Origin: Paraclostridium hominis
Lineage (GTDB): Bacteria; Bacillota; Clostridia; Peptostreptococcales; Peptostreptococcaceae
DNA: 64,000 nucleotides
Direction: 5' to 3'
Assembly: GCF_014306135.1 (NCBI RefSeq)
Contig: NZ_JACRWD010000002.1
Location: forward strand, 248,001 to 312,000
Shown here: piece by piece, positions 8,227-17,084 of the stretch
How the letters are laid out: every line of letters begins with the position of its first letter
Position numbering within the stretch: position 1 is the stretch's first letter
The notes under the pieces: model-generated
Databases searched by the model: none
What the model saw: the letters and a program-made list of their open reading frames with translations, nothing else
What the model was told of the DNA's origin: nothing
Translations under genes and position numbers: made by a program

Positions 8227-9996
8227 ATGGCCTTTGATGGTTTAGTTATCCACGCTATTTCAGATGAATTATCATCTAAATTAGTTGGCGGTAAAATAGA
8301 TAAAGTATATCAACCAGAAAATGACGAAATAGTTTTACATATAAGAAATAATAAAGAAAATTTTAAACTTGTACTTAGTGCAAGTGCATCTAACCCTAGG
8401 GTTTATCTTTCTGCAAATTATAAAAAAGAAAATCCCATAAATGCCCCTATGTTTTGTATGTTACTTAGAAAGTATATACAAAGTGGGAATATAGTTAGTG
8501 TGTCTCAAGTTGGATTTGAAAGAATTATAAAAATAACTGTTGAATCTCTTGATGAGCTAAAAGCTAAAACTACTAAAGATATAATAATAGAAATAATGGG
8601 AAGACATAGTAATATAATACTTACTCACGAAGAAAATAAAATAGTTGATTCTATAAAGAGAATTCCTCCTAGTGTAAGTAGAGTTAGACAACTACTACCT
8701 GGTATGACTTATGTATTACCACCTGCTCAAGATAAGTTAAACCCTCTTGATAAAATATCTAAGGATAAATTTAAAGAAACAATATCTGAGTTTGATGGAA
8801 GTATATCAAAATGTATATACTCTAAGTTCTTAGGTATAAGTCCTATTGTATCTAAAGAGATATGTTTTAGATCAAATTTAGATATTTCTAAACCAGCTTC
8901 AAGTATTGATGGTATAGATTTTGATAATTTATATAAAGAATTTAGTAACGTAATTTTTAATATTAAAGATGGTAATTATAATCCTTGCTTAGCAATAGAT
9001 TCTTCTATAGATAAACTTATAGATTTTAGTTCTATAGATTTAACATTATTTGATAGCTTAAAAGTTGTTCATGATGAAAGTATATCATCTATAATAGAAA
9101 GTTTTTATGCTAATAAAGATGCTAAAGAAAGAATAAACCAAAGAGCTTCTGATTTTAAAAAGAGTATATCAATTAAACTAGACAGATTATACAACAAATT
9201 GAAAAAACAAAAAATTGAACTTAAAGAATCTGATAATGCTAATATCTATAAAATAAAAGGCGAACTTATAACTGCATATATATATATGATTGAAAAAGGT
9301 ATGGATTTTGTAGAGGTTCAAAATTTTTATGAAGAAGACTGTCCTTTAATTAAAATAGATCTTAATAAAAATCTTACTCCATCAGAAAATGCTCAAAAGT
9401 ATTTTAAAAGATATAATAAACTAAAACATGCTAAAAAAGAAATAACAACTCAAATAGGATTAAGTTTAGAAGAAATAAATTATCTTGAAAATATAATACT
9501 TAGTATAGATAACTGTGATAACTTAGCAGAACTTGATGATATAAAAGAAGAATTACAAAAACTTGGTTATATGCGTGGTAAGGTAAAATCAAAAAAAGAT
9601 AAAAACAATCTAACAACTAAACCAAATGAGTTTTTATCTTCAGATGGATTTACAATATTAGTTGGTAAAAATAATAAGCAAAATGACTTTTTAACATTAA
9701 AAATTGCTAATAATGATGACTTATGGATGCATACTAAAAATATACCTGGATCTCATGTAATAATTAAAACCGAAGGAAAAGAAATTCCAGAATCTACAAT
9801 ATTTGAAGGTGCAATGCTAGCTGCATTTTTCAGTAAATCTAAAATGTCTTCACAAGTTCCTGTAGATTATACTTTAAAGAAAAATGTAAAAAAACCAAAT
9901 GGTTCTAAGCCTGGTATGGTTATATACGAAACTAATAGCACTATTTATGTAACACCATCAGAAGAATTAGTTGTTAAATTAAAAAAACAGGGTTAA
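8227..9996 (+). CDS. rqcH: RqcH, ribosome quality-control Rqc2 homologue (NFACT family)
   Basis: Binds stalled 50S-peptidyl-tRNA complexes and recruits tRNA(Ala) to add alanine tails that mark nascent chains for degradation; older annotations call it a fibronectin-binding protein. I place the start at the ATG at 8227 (MAFDGLVIH), preceded by GAAAGGAAT. The upstream in-frame codons encode an unrelated hydrophobic stretch. The protein has an N-terminal NFACT-N domain, a Lys-rich coiled coil near 300-420, and a C-terminal NFACT-R domain with DLWMHTKNIPGSHVII. At 589 aa it is full length. It and ychF are the only plus-strand genes here. Confidence 0.93.
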   Translation: MAFDGLVIHAISDELSSKLVGGKIDKVYQPENDEIVLHIRNNKENFKLVLSASASNPRVYLSANYKKENPINAPMFCMLLRKYIQSGNIVSVSQVGFERIIKITVESLDELKAKTTKDIIIEIMGRHSNIILTHEENKIVDSIKRIPPSVSRVRQLLPGMTYVLPPAQDKLNPLDKISKDKFKETISEFDGSISKCIYSKFLGISPIVSKEICFRSNLDISKPASSIDGIDFDNLYKEFSNVIFNIKDGNYNPCLAIDSSIDKLIDFSSIDLTLFDSLKVVHDESISSIIESFYANKDAKERINQRASDFKKSISIKLDRLYNKLKKQKIELKESDNANIYKIKGELITAYIYMIEKGMDFVEVQNFYEEDCPLIKIDLNKNLTPSENAQKYFKRYNKLKHAKKEITTQIGLSLEEINYLENIILSIDNCDNLAELDDIKEELQKLGYMRGKVKSKKDKNNLTTKPNEFLSSDGFTILVGKNNKQNDFLTLKIANNDDLWMHTKNIPGSHVIIKTEGKEIPESTIFEGAMLAAFFSKSKMSSQVPVDYTLKKNVKKPNGSKPGMVIYETNSTIYVTPSEELVVKLKKQG

Positions 9997-10007
9997 TCCC
10001 TGTTTTT
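9983..10007. terminator. Bidirectional terminator between rqcH and uraA
   Basis: AAAAACAGGG (9983-9992) pairs with CCCTGTTTTT (9998-10007) around a 5-nt loop. There is a T-run on each strand. The rqcH stop lies in the loop and the uraA stop directly abuts it, so one hairpin serves both converging genes. Confidence 0.85.
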
Positions 10008-11255
10008 TTATACAAGTTGAGAATTAAGAACTGATTGTTCTTCTTTCTTTTCAACTTTGAATTCATTTCTATTTAAAACTCTATTTAAGATTATTCCTAC
10101 TATAGCAGCTAAACTAAGTCCTGTTATAGTAACTGTTTTTGTTATAGGAATTCCTATAACTATTCCTTTATTACCTAAATAAGTAGTTCCTAATCCAATT
10201 ATCATTATAGTTAATACTATTATTATATTCTTTTTATTACTTATGCATTTGCTATCGTTTATAGTCTTTAATCCTACATATGAAATCATAGAAAATAACA
10301 TTATACTTATACCTCCCATAACTTCTGTAGGTATACTTTGTAAAAATCCACCAAATTTACTTACACATGCAAGTAATATTGCACATATAGCTGTTCTTCT
10401 TAATATTGATGGATCATAATTTTTAGTTATTGCAAGTACTGCTGTATTTTCTCCATAAGTAGTATTTGCTGGTCCTCCTAAAAAACCAGCTGCTATTGTA
10501 GCTAATGCATCTCCCATTAATGTTCTATGAAGTCCTGGTTCTTCTATGAAATTCTTTCCGACTACAGTTCCATTAGTAGTCATATCGCCTATATGTTCCA
10601 TGAATACCGCTAAAACTACAGGTGCAATTAATACTGTTGCTTCTAAACTAAATTTAGGTAATCTAAATGCTGGTATTTGTAAAAAAGATGCACTACTGCT
10701 CATAAAAGATGTATCTACATTTCCTAACATTAAAGATATTATATATCCTATGGCAACAGCAATTATTATATTTAATTGCTTTACAAAACCTTTACCAAAT
10801 ACATTTATAGCTACTGCTGATCCTAATGTTATAACTGCTATAATAAAATTATGTGATGCCATATCCAAAGCTGTAGGTATTAAATTAAGTCCTATAACAG
10901 CTATCATAGCTCCAACTACTTGAGCTGGGAAGTATTTTTTTATTTTATCTACTCCGATTTTTTTTATTATAGCTGACATTACTAAATATATAAGCCCTGC
11001 TACAATTATACCTCCTTGTGCATAAGCTAAATCTCCATTGTGAGCTTCCTTAGCTGCTAATATTACTGGTATAAAAGCAAAACTTGATCCTAAAAATGCT
11101 GGTACTACTCCTTTTGTACATGTATGAAATATTAAAGTCCCTATTCCTGCGCAAAATATTGCTACCGCTGGATCAAATCCTGTTAATATAGGAACTAAAA
11201 CTGTAGCTCCAAACATAGCTAATAGATGTTGCAATGATAATATTGTTTTTTTCAT
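10008..11255 (-). CDS. uraA: Uracil permease (NCS2 family uracil:proton symporter)
   Basis: Inner-membrane uracil importer of the UraA/PyrP family. The 415-aa protein is hydrophobic throughout, with about 14 membrane segments. It carries the NCS2 transport motifs FMEHIGDMTTNG and GGPANTTYGENTAV, which hold the substrate-binding glutamates. It starts with FLSLQHLLAMFGATVLVPILT-type sequence, which is characteristic. It follows pyrR by 101 bp. The leader holds a PyrR-type hairpin, and the Shine-Dalgarno lies in a terminator-like stem (see separate entry). Expression should fall when UMP is high. Confidence 0.95.
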   Translation of the reverse strand: MKKTILSLQHLLAMFGATVLVPILTGFDPAVAIFCAGIGTLIFHTCTKGVVPAFLGSSFAFIPVILAAKEAHNGDLAYAQGGIIVAGLIYLVMSAIIKKIGVDKIKKYFPAQVVGAMIAVIGLNLIPTALDMASHNFIIAVITLGSAVAINVFGKGFVKQLNIIIAVAIGYIISLMLGNVDTSFMSSSASFLQIPAFRLPKFSLEATVLIAPVVLAVFMEHIGDMTTNGTVVGKNFIEEPGLHRTLMGDALATIAAGFLGGPANTTYGENTAVLAITKNYDPSILRRTAICAILLACVSKFGGFLQSIPTEVMGGISIMLFSMISYVGLKTINDSKCISNKKNIIIVLTIMIIGLGTTYLGNKGIVIGIPITKTVTITGLSLAAIVGIILNRVLNRNEFKVEKKEEQSVLNSQLV

Positions 11256-11330
11256 AAAAAAACCTCCCTATTTTTTAATGCGGGAGAAATAATTCTCCCT
11301 TTTTCAGCATCTCTGTACTGAATTAAAAGG
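11256..11330 (-). promoter_or_regulatory. PyrR-type leader of uraA with Shine-Dalgarno inside a terminator-like stem
   Basis: The hairpin at 11303-11322 presents the loop ACAGAGA, close to the PyrR-binding consensus ARUCCNGNGAGGYU. Flanking CCTTT and AAAGG extend it (11298-11330). Next comes GGGAGAA / TTCTCCC (11293-11299 with 11282-11288), which would be the antiterminator. The TCTCCC arm can instead pair with the Shine-Dalgarno GGGAGG (11263-11268), which is followed by seven T just before the ATG. PyrR binding would therefore favour a stem that both hides the ribosome binding site and resembles a terminator. Confidence 0.7.
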
Positions 11331-11356
11331 TATTAACCTTATATAATTTTATGTTT

Positions 11357-11890
11357 TTACTCTTTTATAGTTACTGAATCTTGTTCGTCAGTTTCACTTA
11401 ACATAACTGATATTATTTCATGTCTTGATGTAGGAACATTTTTACCTACATAATCTGCTCTTACTGGTAATTCTCTGTGTCCTCTATCTACTAATACTGC
11501 TAATTGTATAGACTTAGGTCTTCCTATATCCATTATAGCATCTAATGCAGATCTTACTGTTCTTCCAGTATATAAAACATCATCAACTAATATTACTACT
11601 TTATCATTTATATCAAAATCTATATTAGAACCATTTATAACTGGATCTACATCAATTTTTTTTAAATCATCTCTGTATAAAGTTATATCAACTTCGCCTG
11701 TATTGACTAATTTACCCTCTATACTTTCAATCTTTTTTGAAATTCTATTTGCAATAGGTACTCCTCTAGTTTTTATTCCAACTAAAACTACATTTTCTAT
11801 ACCTTTATTTCTTTCTATAATTTCATGACTAATTCTTGTTATAGCTCTTGTTATAGCCTTATCATCCATTAATTGAGCTTTTTCTTTCAT
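11357..11890 (-). CDS. pyrR: PyrR, pyrimidine operon attenuation regulator / uracil phosphoribosyltransferase
   Basis: UMP-sensing RNA-binding protein that promotes termination in pyr leaders; it also has weak uracil phosphoribosyltransferase activity. The PRPP-binding motif VVILVDDVLYTGR is at 98-110. The N-terminal RAITRISHEIIERN is typical. The 177 aa length is normal. An AAAGGAGGA precedes the ATG. Its own leader contains a complete PyrR attenuator, so it is autoregulated. It lies between rluD and uraA, as in Bacillus; no other pyr genes are in the window. Confidence 0.96.
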   Translation of the reverse strand: MKEKAQLMDDKAITRAITRISHEIIERNKGIENVVLVGIKTRGVPIANRISKKIESIEGKLVNTGEVDITLYRDDLKKIDVDPVINGSNIDFDINDKVVILVDDVLYTGRTVRSALDAIMDIGRPKSIQLAVLVDRGHRELPVRADYVGKNVPTSRHEIISVMLSETDEQDSVTIKE

Positions 11891-11914
11891 TAAAATCCTC
11901 CTTTACTAGGTAAC

Positions 11915-12041
11915 TAAAAAAGCTTCTTACCTTTTGGGCAAGAAGCTATAATTAACCTATACACATTCCAAATATAAATATAGTTATAATTATATTTGTA
12001 CTTTTAATCTTGCCTTATGATATCTCTGTATCACTTAAAGG
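11915..12041 (-). promoter_or_regulatory. PyrR transcription attenuator upstream of pyrR
   Basis: All three mutually exclusive elements are visible. The anti-antiterminator 12013-12041 carries the PyrR loop ACAGAGA in the stem TGAT/ATCA, extended by CCTT/AAGG. The antiterminator arm GGCAAGA (12008-12014) is complementary to TCTTGCC (11937-11943). The terminator stem (11921-11931 with 11937-11947) is followed by six T. When UMP-PyrR holds the first hairpin, the antiterminator arm is occupied and the terminator forms. Confidence 0.88.
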
Positions 12042-12084
12042 TAATTTTCATTTTTTATAATTATATAATACTAGTTATATTTTC

Positions 12085-13005
12085 TCAACTATTTTTATTT
12101 AATTTTTTAATTATATTCTTAAAATGTTCTGGTAGCTCTGAATCAAATTCTACATATTCCTTAGTTGTTGGATGTATAAATCCAAGCTTTTTAGCATGTA
12201 AAACTTGGCCTTTAACTCCAAATTTATTATTTTTAGGTCCATATATTGGATCTCCTAATAAAGGATGATTTAAAGATAGTGCATGAACTCTTATTTGATG
12301 TGTTCTTCCTGTTTCAAGAGTAGCTTTTACATGTGTAAAATTTTCATATCTATTAATAACTTCAAAATGAGTAACTGCATGTTTTCCATCTTTAACTACT
12401 GCCATTTTTAGCCTATCCTTAGGATTTCTTCCTATAGGTTTATTTACAGTTATTTTATCTTCTTTTATAACTCCATGACATATAAATTCATATTCCCTAG
12501 TTATTGAATGATCTTTTAACTGCTCTGATAAATAGTTGTGAGAATTATTATTTTTTGCAATCATTAAAAGGCCAGATGTATCTTTATCTATTCTATGTAC
12601 TATACCTGGTCTTATAACTCCATTTATAGACGATAGATTGCCTTCACAATGATATAATATTGCATTTACTAATGTATTTTCATAGTTTCCTGGAGCTGGA
12701 TGTACGACCATATCCTGAGGTTTGTTTACTATTAATAAATCATCATCTTCATATACTATATCTATAGGTATATCTTGAGCTATAATTTCAAGAGTTTTTG
12801 GCTTTGGTATCTCTATAAATATATCATCATTTTCTTTTACTAAATATTTAGCTTTCTCTACTTTTCCATTAACTTTAACTCTCTTTTCTTTTATTAATTT
12901 TTGTATATAACTTCTAGACATATCTCCTAATTGTTCCGATAAATATACATCTAATCTAGAGCCTTCTTCTTCATCTATAACTAAAAACTGTCTTATCTCT
13001 TCCAT
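12085..13005 (-). CDS. rluD: RluD/YlyB-type ribosomal large subunit pseudouridine synthase
   Basis: Pseudouridine synthase of the RluA family. The N-terminal S4 domain (about 15-75) reads SRLDVYLSEQLGDMSRSYIQKLI. The catalytic motif GIVHRIDKDTSGLL has the nucleophilic Asp, followed by GRTHQIRVH. The 306 aa length is standard. It lies 8 bp after lspA, the lspA-ylyB pairing of Bacillus. The exact 23S rRNA target cannot be told from sequence alone. Confidence 0.9.
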   Translation of the reverse strand: MEEIRQFLVIDEEEGSRLDVYLSEQLGDMSRSYIQKLIKEKRVKVNGKVEKAKYLVKENDDIFIEIPKPKTLEIIAQDIPIDIVYEDDDLLIVNKPQDMVVHPAPGNYENTLVNAILYHCEGNLSSINGVIRPGIVHRIDKDTSGLLMIAKNNNSHNYLSEQLKDHSITREYEFICHGVIKEDKITVNKPIGRNPKDRLKMAVVKDGKHAVTHFEVINRYENFTHVKATLETGRTHQIRVHALSLNHPLLGDPIYGPKNNKFGVKGQVLHAKKLGFIHPTTKEYVEFDSELPEHFKNIIKKLNKNS

Positions 13006-13013
13006 ATCTTCAC

Positions 13014-13457
13014 CTACTTGTTATTTTCAAAAAATATTATATAAATACATAATAATATAGTTCCTGCTACTACAAAAACATCTGCTATATTAAATACATA
13101 ATCCCAAATTATTCTAAAATCAAAATAATCTACAACAAACCCTAATCTTATTCTATCTATAAGATTTCCTATAGCTCCAGATATTATAAGAATAATAGCT
13201 GTTTTACCTAATAAGTTTAGTTCTTTTTTATATAAATAATATAAACCAAATATACATGCAATCGATGCTACTACAACAAATATTATTTGGTTATTTTGAA
13301 ACATCCCAAATGCCGCACCTCTATTTTCAACATATGTTAAATGAAATATATCTTTTATTATTGGTATACTTCCTATACCAGCTAAATATTTTATAGCAAT
13401 ATATTTTGATATTTGATCTAAACCGATTAATCCTAATATTATTAGTATGTATGTCAA
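13014..13457 (-). CDS. lspA: Lipoprotein signal peptidase (signal peptidase II)
   Basis: Membrane aspartic protease that removes the signal peptide of diacylated prolipoproteins; it acts after Lgt, which is encoded at 58.3 kb. The 147-aa protein has four membrane helices. Catalytic signatures are visible: VENRGAAFG, then GAIGNLIDRIRLGFVVDYFDF and FNIADVFVV, with the two Asp in NLIDR and NIADV. Translation starts at a TTG with a strong AAGGAGGAAA upstream. rluD follows after 8 bp. Confidence 0.95.
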   Translation of the reverse strand: MTYILIILGLIGLDQISKYIAIKYLAGIGSIPIIKDIFHLTYVENRGAAFGMFQNNQIIFVVVASIACIFGLYYLYKKELNLLGKTAIILIISGAIGNLIDRIRLGFVVDYFDFRIIWDYVFNIADVFVVAGTILLCIYIIFFENNK

Positions 13458-13526
13458 TAAATTTTCCTCCTTATAATATTTATATACATATTATTATATA
13501 TATTAATATTACAAGGGGCAATATAG

Positions 13527-13578
13527 ATTATAAAGCAAAAAGAAGGCAATATTATATGCCTTCTTTTTGCTTTATAAT
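13527..13578 (-). terminator. Long 22-bp hairpin after the polysaccharide deacetylase gene
   Basis: A perfect inverted repeat, 13527-13548 with 13557-13578, with an 8-nt loop, begins immediately after the stop codon at 13579. CTTCTTTTTGC lies within the 3' arm on the minus strand. It most likely ends the deacetylase transcript before lspA. Confidence 0.75.
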
Positions 13579-14331
13579 TTATTTTATCATATCAGATATT
13601 GTCACAAACTCATATCCTAAACTTTGCATCTTAGGTATTACCTTTTCTAATGCCTGTATAGTTTGAGATTTATTATTTCTAATTTGATTATAATCATGAA
13701 GTAAAATTATAGTTCCATTTTTTGCGTTGTCTTCTATTGTTTTTATAATATTATATACTCCTGGATTGCTCCAATCCTTAGTATCCAAATCAGACCATAA
13801 AACAACCTTCATATCTTTTGATTTTATTATATTAAACAAGTTTTCATTTATCGCTCTATATGGAGGTCTAAATAAAGTTGGCTCTTTGCCTGTTACATCC
13901 TTTATTATTTTTTGTGTTTTATTTATTTCATTAATTATTTGTTCATTTGTACTTTTACATATATTTATATGTGAAAAGGTATGATTCCCTATATCGTGAC
14001 CTTCATCAGATGCCCTTTTAGCTATTTGGGGATTCCATCCAACTTTTTGTCCTACCATAAAAAATGTTGCCTTTACATTATATTTTTTTAGTATATCTAA
14101 TATTTGAGGTGAGAAATCCTCATCTGGACCATCATCAAAAGTTAATGCAATTGCCTTTTTAGATTCATTTCCCTTTGTTATTACTATATCTTCATATTGT
14201 TTAATTATATTTTTATTGTTAATCATCGCTGATTGATGATCGTCTAACCCACTTATATTGGAAGTGTTTATTCCATAAATAATACTAATTAATAAAAAAA
14301 TAGATACAATTGGTATTATTAATTTTCTCAT
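13579..14331 (-). CDS. Membrane-anchored polysaccharide deacetylase (NodB domain)
   Basis: Probable cell-envelope deacetylase acting outside the membrane on peptidoglycan or a related polymer. An N-terminal hydrophobic segment (about 3-20) acts as anchor or signal. The NodB domain follows with TFDDGP (64-69) and metal-binding H117 and H121 in GNHTFSH, then FRPPYRA. The 250 aa length resembles PdaB or Pgd-type enzymes, but the substrate is not certain. It lies between the DksA/TraR-type gene and lspA, where Bacillus has no such gene, and has its own strong hairpin. Confidence 0.85.
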   Translation of the reverse strand: MRKLIIPIVSIFLLISIIYGINTSNISGLDDHQSAMINNKNIIKQYEDIVITKGNESKKAIALTFDDGPDEDFSPQILDILKKYNVKATFFMVGQKVGWNPQIAKRASDEGHDIGNHTFSHINICKSTNEQIINEINKTQKIIKDVTGKEPTLFRPPYRAINENLFNIIKSKDMKVVLWSDLDTKDWSNPGVYNIIKTIEDNAKNGTIILLHDYNQIRNNKSQTIQALEKVIPKMQSLGYEFVTISDMIK

Positions 14332-14346
14332 ATTTTAACCTCTTTT

Positions 14347-14838
14347 CTAACGTCTACCTCTCATGTCTCTATTCATATTTACTAAATCTTCAACAGGGCT
14401 TCTATATAAGTTTGGTCCACTAAAATTATCTTTTATGCTTACACTTTCTACATTATTAAGATGACTATCTTCTTTTTTTGCACAGTTTGCACACAGCCTT
14501 GCCTCAGGAATAAATTCTAATCTATCTTCATCTATATTTTTATTACATTTTTCACATATACCATAAATTCCATTTTCTATTTTATATAAAGCATCATTTA
14601 TTTCATTTAGTTTAAGTTTTTCATGTCTAGTTAAACTATCTTGCATTTCTTGCATATATACTTCAGTTCCTATATCTCCTAAATGATTATCATAGCTTGA
14701 CAGTTCACCTGATGTATATTTTTCACTAGTATGATTTGTTGTATATCCAAATACCGTATTATCTTCCATTTTAGAAACTAATTTAATCAAATTATCTTTC
14801 TCTTTTAATAAAGCTTTTTGATATTTTTTATTATCCAT
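14347..14838 (-). CDS. TraR/DksA-type zinc-finger protein (YteA/YlyA family)
   Basis: Small regulator-like protein of the DksA/TraR superfamily. The N-terminal half is helical. ELSSYDNHLGDIGTEVYM is the family landmark. Four cysteines, C95, C98, C116 and C119, form the zinc finger. The 163 aa length fits YteA/YlyA. The location between ileS and lspA is that of ylyA in Bacillus, where a link to RNA polymerase and spore germination has been reported. Its role here is inferred from family and synteny. Confidence 0.85.
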   Translation of the reverse strand: MDNKKYQKALLKEKDNLIKLVSKMEDNTVFGYTTNHTSEKYTSGELSSYDNHLGDIGTEVYMQEMQDSLTRHEKLKLNEINDALYKIENGIYGICEKCNKNIDEDRLEFIPEARLCANCAKKEDSHLNNVESVSIKDNFSGPNLYRSPVEDLVNMNRDMRGRR

Positions 14839-14849
14839 AATGTCCTCCT

Positions 14850-15227
14850 TTAATTTTTCCTAAATTGGTCTATAATATCTAAAAACTTGGCTATATATGC
14901 TCCTACTATAGGTAGGTTTACCCACTTAGAAATTAAATATAAAACTATAGCTGTTAATACGCTAAATCCTATGGCTTGACCAAATCCTTTTCCTACTCCA
15001 GCTATAAAATTAATTGTAAATAATCTTCTTTTGCTATCTGTTAAAATCATAAAATCTCTTATTCTACTTCTTTCAATTATATACATTAGATTATCTAGTT
15101 TGTTATTAACAACTTGAAGCTTCTTAAAATAGTGCCCATCATCTTTATTTCCATTAATTCTTATATCTATTTCTTTCATATTTTTTATATCACTACAAAA
15201 TTTGTTGCCAGTCCTATACTTTTTCAA
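14850..15227 (-). CDS. DUF5665-type small membrane protein
   Basis: Protein of 125 aa with no known function. The N-terminal half is charged and probably helical (DGHYFKKLQVVNNKLDNLMYIIE). The block LFTINFIAGVGKGFGQAIGFSVL leads into one membrane helix. That pattern matches the DUF5665 family found in clostridia. Its first codon is TTG with a poor ribosome binding site; an internal ATG at 15179 is the alternative start and has no better one. It is probably cotranscribed with the zinc-finger gene 12 bp downstream. Confidence 0.7.
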   Translation of the reverse strand: MKKYRTGNKFCSDIKNMKEIDIRINGNKDDGHYFKKLQVVNNKLDNLMYIIERSRIRDFMILTDSKRRLFTINFIAGVGKGFGQAIGFSVLTAIVLYLISKWVNLPIVGAYIAKFLDIIDQFRKN

Positions 15228-15303
15228 CTTTTAACACGCCCTCTTTATATTGAAAAACTGTTTACACTTTTATTATGTCAATTTTTATATTTAAAATGCA
15301 AAA

Positions 15304-15326
15304 AAAGTCCTAATAAATAGGACTTT
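15304..15326 (-). terminator. Terminator after trpS
   Basis: AAAGTCCTA (15304-15312) pairs with TAGGACTTT (15318-15326) around a 5-nt loop. On the minus strand it runs into seven T. It closes the mtnN-trpS unit. Confidence 0.85.
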
Positions 15327-15337
15327 AAATTTTTAGA

Positions 15338-16342
15338 TTATAGAAACTTCTTTTCTATTAATCCAACTTTCTTATAAACTTTTCTAAGTGTTTTTCTTGC
15401 TTGATATTCTGCTTTTTGAGCTCCTTTAGCATATACATCTTCTAAATAATCTTTATTAGATAATAAATACTCATATTGTTCTCTTAAAGGTCTTAAAGTT
15501 TCTACAATAACTTCAGAAACATCATTTTTAAAATCTCCGTATCCTTTACCTTCATACATAGCTACTAATTCTTCTATAGATTTGTTGTCTAATTTAGAAT
15601 ATATATCTAAAAGATTCTTTATACCTGGTTGTTCATCATTATATTGAACTATACCTATCGAATCTGTGACACTTCTTTTTATTTTTCTTCTTATCGAATC
15701 TGGATCATCAACTAATAATATATATCCATTTTCATTTTCATCTGATTTACTCATTTTTTTAGTAGGTTCTTGTAAGCTCATGACTCTAGCTCCAGCTTTT
15801 GGTATATAGGCTTCAGGAACTTTAAATGTAGGACTGTATCTATTGTTAAATCTATTAGCTAAATCTCTTGCTAATTCTAAATGTTGTTTTTGATCTTCTC
15901 CAACTGGAACTAAATCAGTTTGATATAATAATATATCAGCTGCCATTAATACTGGATAAGTAAATAAACCTGCATTTAAATTTGCCTCATTTTTTTGAGA
16001 TTTATCTTTAAATTGTGTCATTCTACTTAACTCACCCATGTAAGTCATTGTATTTAATATCCACATAAGTTCTGTATGTGCACTAACATGAGATTGAATA
16101 AATATAGTATTTTTTTCTGGATCTAATCCACTAGCTAAATATTGAGCTAATAATTGCATAGTGTTCGCTCTTAAGTTTTTAGCTTCTTGAGGTACTGTTA
16201 TTGCATGTAAATCAACAACACTATAATAACAGTTATATTCTTCTTGTAACTCAGTCCAGTTTTTTATAGCACCTAAATAATTACCTAATGTTAATTTCCC
16301 TGATGGCTGAGCTCCACTAAATATTATTTTCTTTTCACTCAT
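15338..16342 (-). CDS. trpS: Tryptophanyl-tRNA synthetase
   Basis: Class I synthetase that charges tRNA(Trp). The HIGH-equivalent SGKLTLGNYLG is near residues 13-23 and KKMSKSDENENG is the KMSKS loop. GEDQKQHLELARDLA is typical of bacterial TrpRS. The 334 aa length is normal. It lies 12 bp after mtnN, in a transcript that begins with a T-box whose specifier reads TGG (Trp). The leader and enzyme therefore agree, and expression should rise when uncharged tRNA(Trp) accumulates. Confidence 0.96.
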   Translation of the reverse strand: MSEKKIIFSGAQPSGKLTLGNYLGAIKNWTELQEEYNCYYSVVDLHAITVPQEAKNLRANTMQLLAQYLASGLDPEKNTIFIQSHVSAHTELMWILNTMTYMGELSRMTQFKDKSQKNEANLNAGLFTYPVLMAADILLYQTDLVPVGEDQKQHLELARDLANRFNNRYSPTFKVPEAYIPKAGARVMSLQEPTKKMSKSDENENGYILLVDDPDSIRRKIKRSVTDSIGIVQYNDEQPGIKNLLDIYSKLDNKSIEELVAMYEGKGYGDFKNDVSEVIVETLRPLREQYEYLLSNKDYLEDVYAKGAQKAEYQARKTLRKVYKKVGLIEKKFL

Positions 16343-16354
16343 ATTTAACTCCTC

Positions 16355-17053
16355 CTATATATTTTTTAGCATACTAATTACTATATCCTTAGAATTATGA
16401 GCAGCTTGTTTTACAAATTCTTCATAAGTTACATCAGCACTTCCATCTGCTTTGTCAGACATAGCTCTTATTACTACAAACGGAGTATTATTTACATGAC
16501 ATACATGTGCTATAGCTGCTCCTTCCATTTCTCCACAGTATCCATTAAATTCTTTTACTAACTCGTCTTTTAATTCTTTGCTACTTATAAATATATCTCC
16601 ACTTAAAACTCTTCCTTTTAAAACTTTGTGAGTTTTTACTTCTTCCTTTGATGATTTATATGCAGCATCTATTAATTTTTCATTTGCTACAAATATTGAA
16701 TTTTCCATTCTTGGAATCATACCTTTTTTGTCTCCAAATACTGTTGTGTCAAAGTCATGTTGAATAGCATCTGTTGAAATTACTATATCATATACATCTA
16801 ATTCTTCATTTAATGCTCCTGCAACTCCTGTATTAACTACTGCATCAACTTTAAATTCACTTATTAATATTTGAGCACATAATGCTGCGTTAACTTTTCC
16901 TATACCACATCTAACTAAAACAACATCTTTTCCTTCTAATTTTCCTACATAAAACTTTAAACTTGCCTTTTCTATAGTTTCTTGGATATCCATTATATCT
17001 TTTAATATATCTACTTCCTCATCCATTGCACCTATTATTCCTAGTTTGTTCAT
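16355..17053 (-). CDS. mtnN: 5'-methylthioadenosine/S-adenosylhomocysteine nucleosidase
   Basis: Cleaves adenine from MTA, SAH and 5'-deoxyadenosine, so it clears by-products of SAM and radical SAM reactions; SAH cleavage also feeds LuxS-type pathways. It starts with MNKLGIIGAMDEEVDIL. VNTGVAGALNEELDVYDIV and MEGAAIAHVC bind substrate. MSDKADGSA carries the catalytic Asp. The 232 aa length is standard. It is the first gene after the tryptophan T-box and precedes trpS, so it falls under tryptophan control, which is not obviously related to its reaction. Confidence 0.95.
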   Translation of the reverse strand: MNKLGIIGAMDEEVDILKDIMDIQETIEKASLKFYVGKLEGKDVVLVRCGIGKVNAALCAQILISEFKVDAVVNTGVAGALNEELDVYDIVISTDAIQHDFDTTVFGDKKGMIPRMENSIFVANEKLIDAAYKSSKEEVKTHKVLKGRVLSGDIFISSKELKDELVKEFNGYCGEMEGAAIAHVCHVNNTPFVVIRAMSDKADGSADVTYEEFVKQAAHNSKDIVISMLKNI

Positions 17054-17084
17054 TTTTATCTTCCTCCTATGTATTTTTAAAATA

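Noticed and set aside
12017..12268. Plus-strand frame overlapping rluD and the pyrR leader
   Set aside because: It crosses the PyrR attenuator and the antisense of rluD; no support as a gene.
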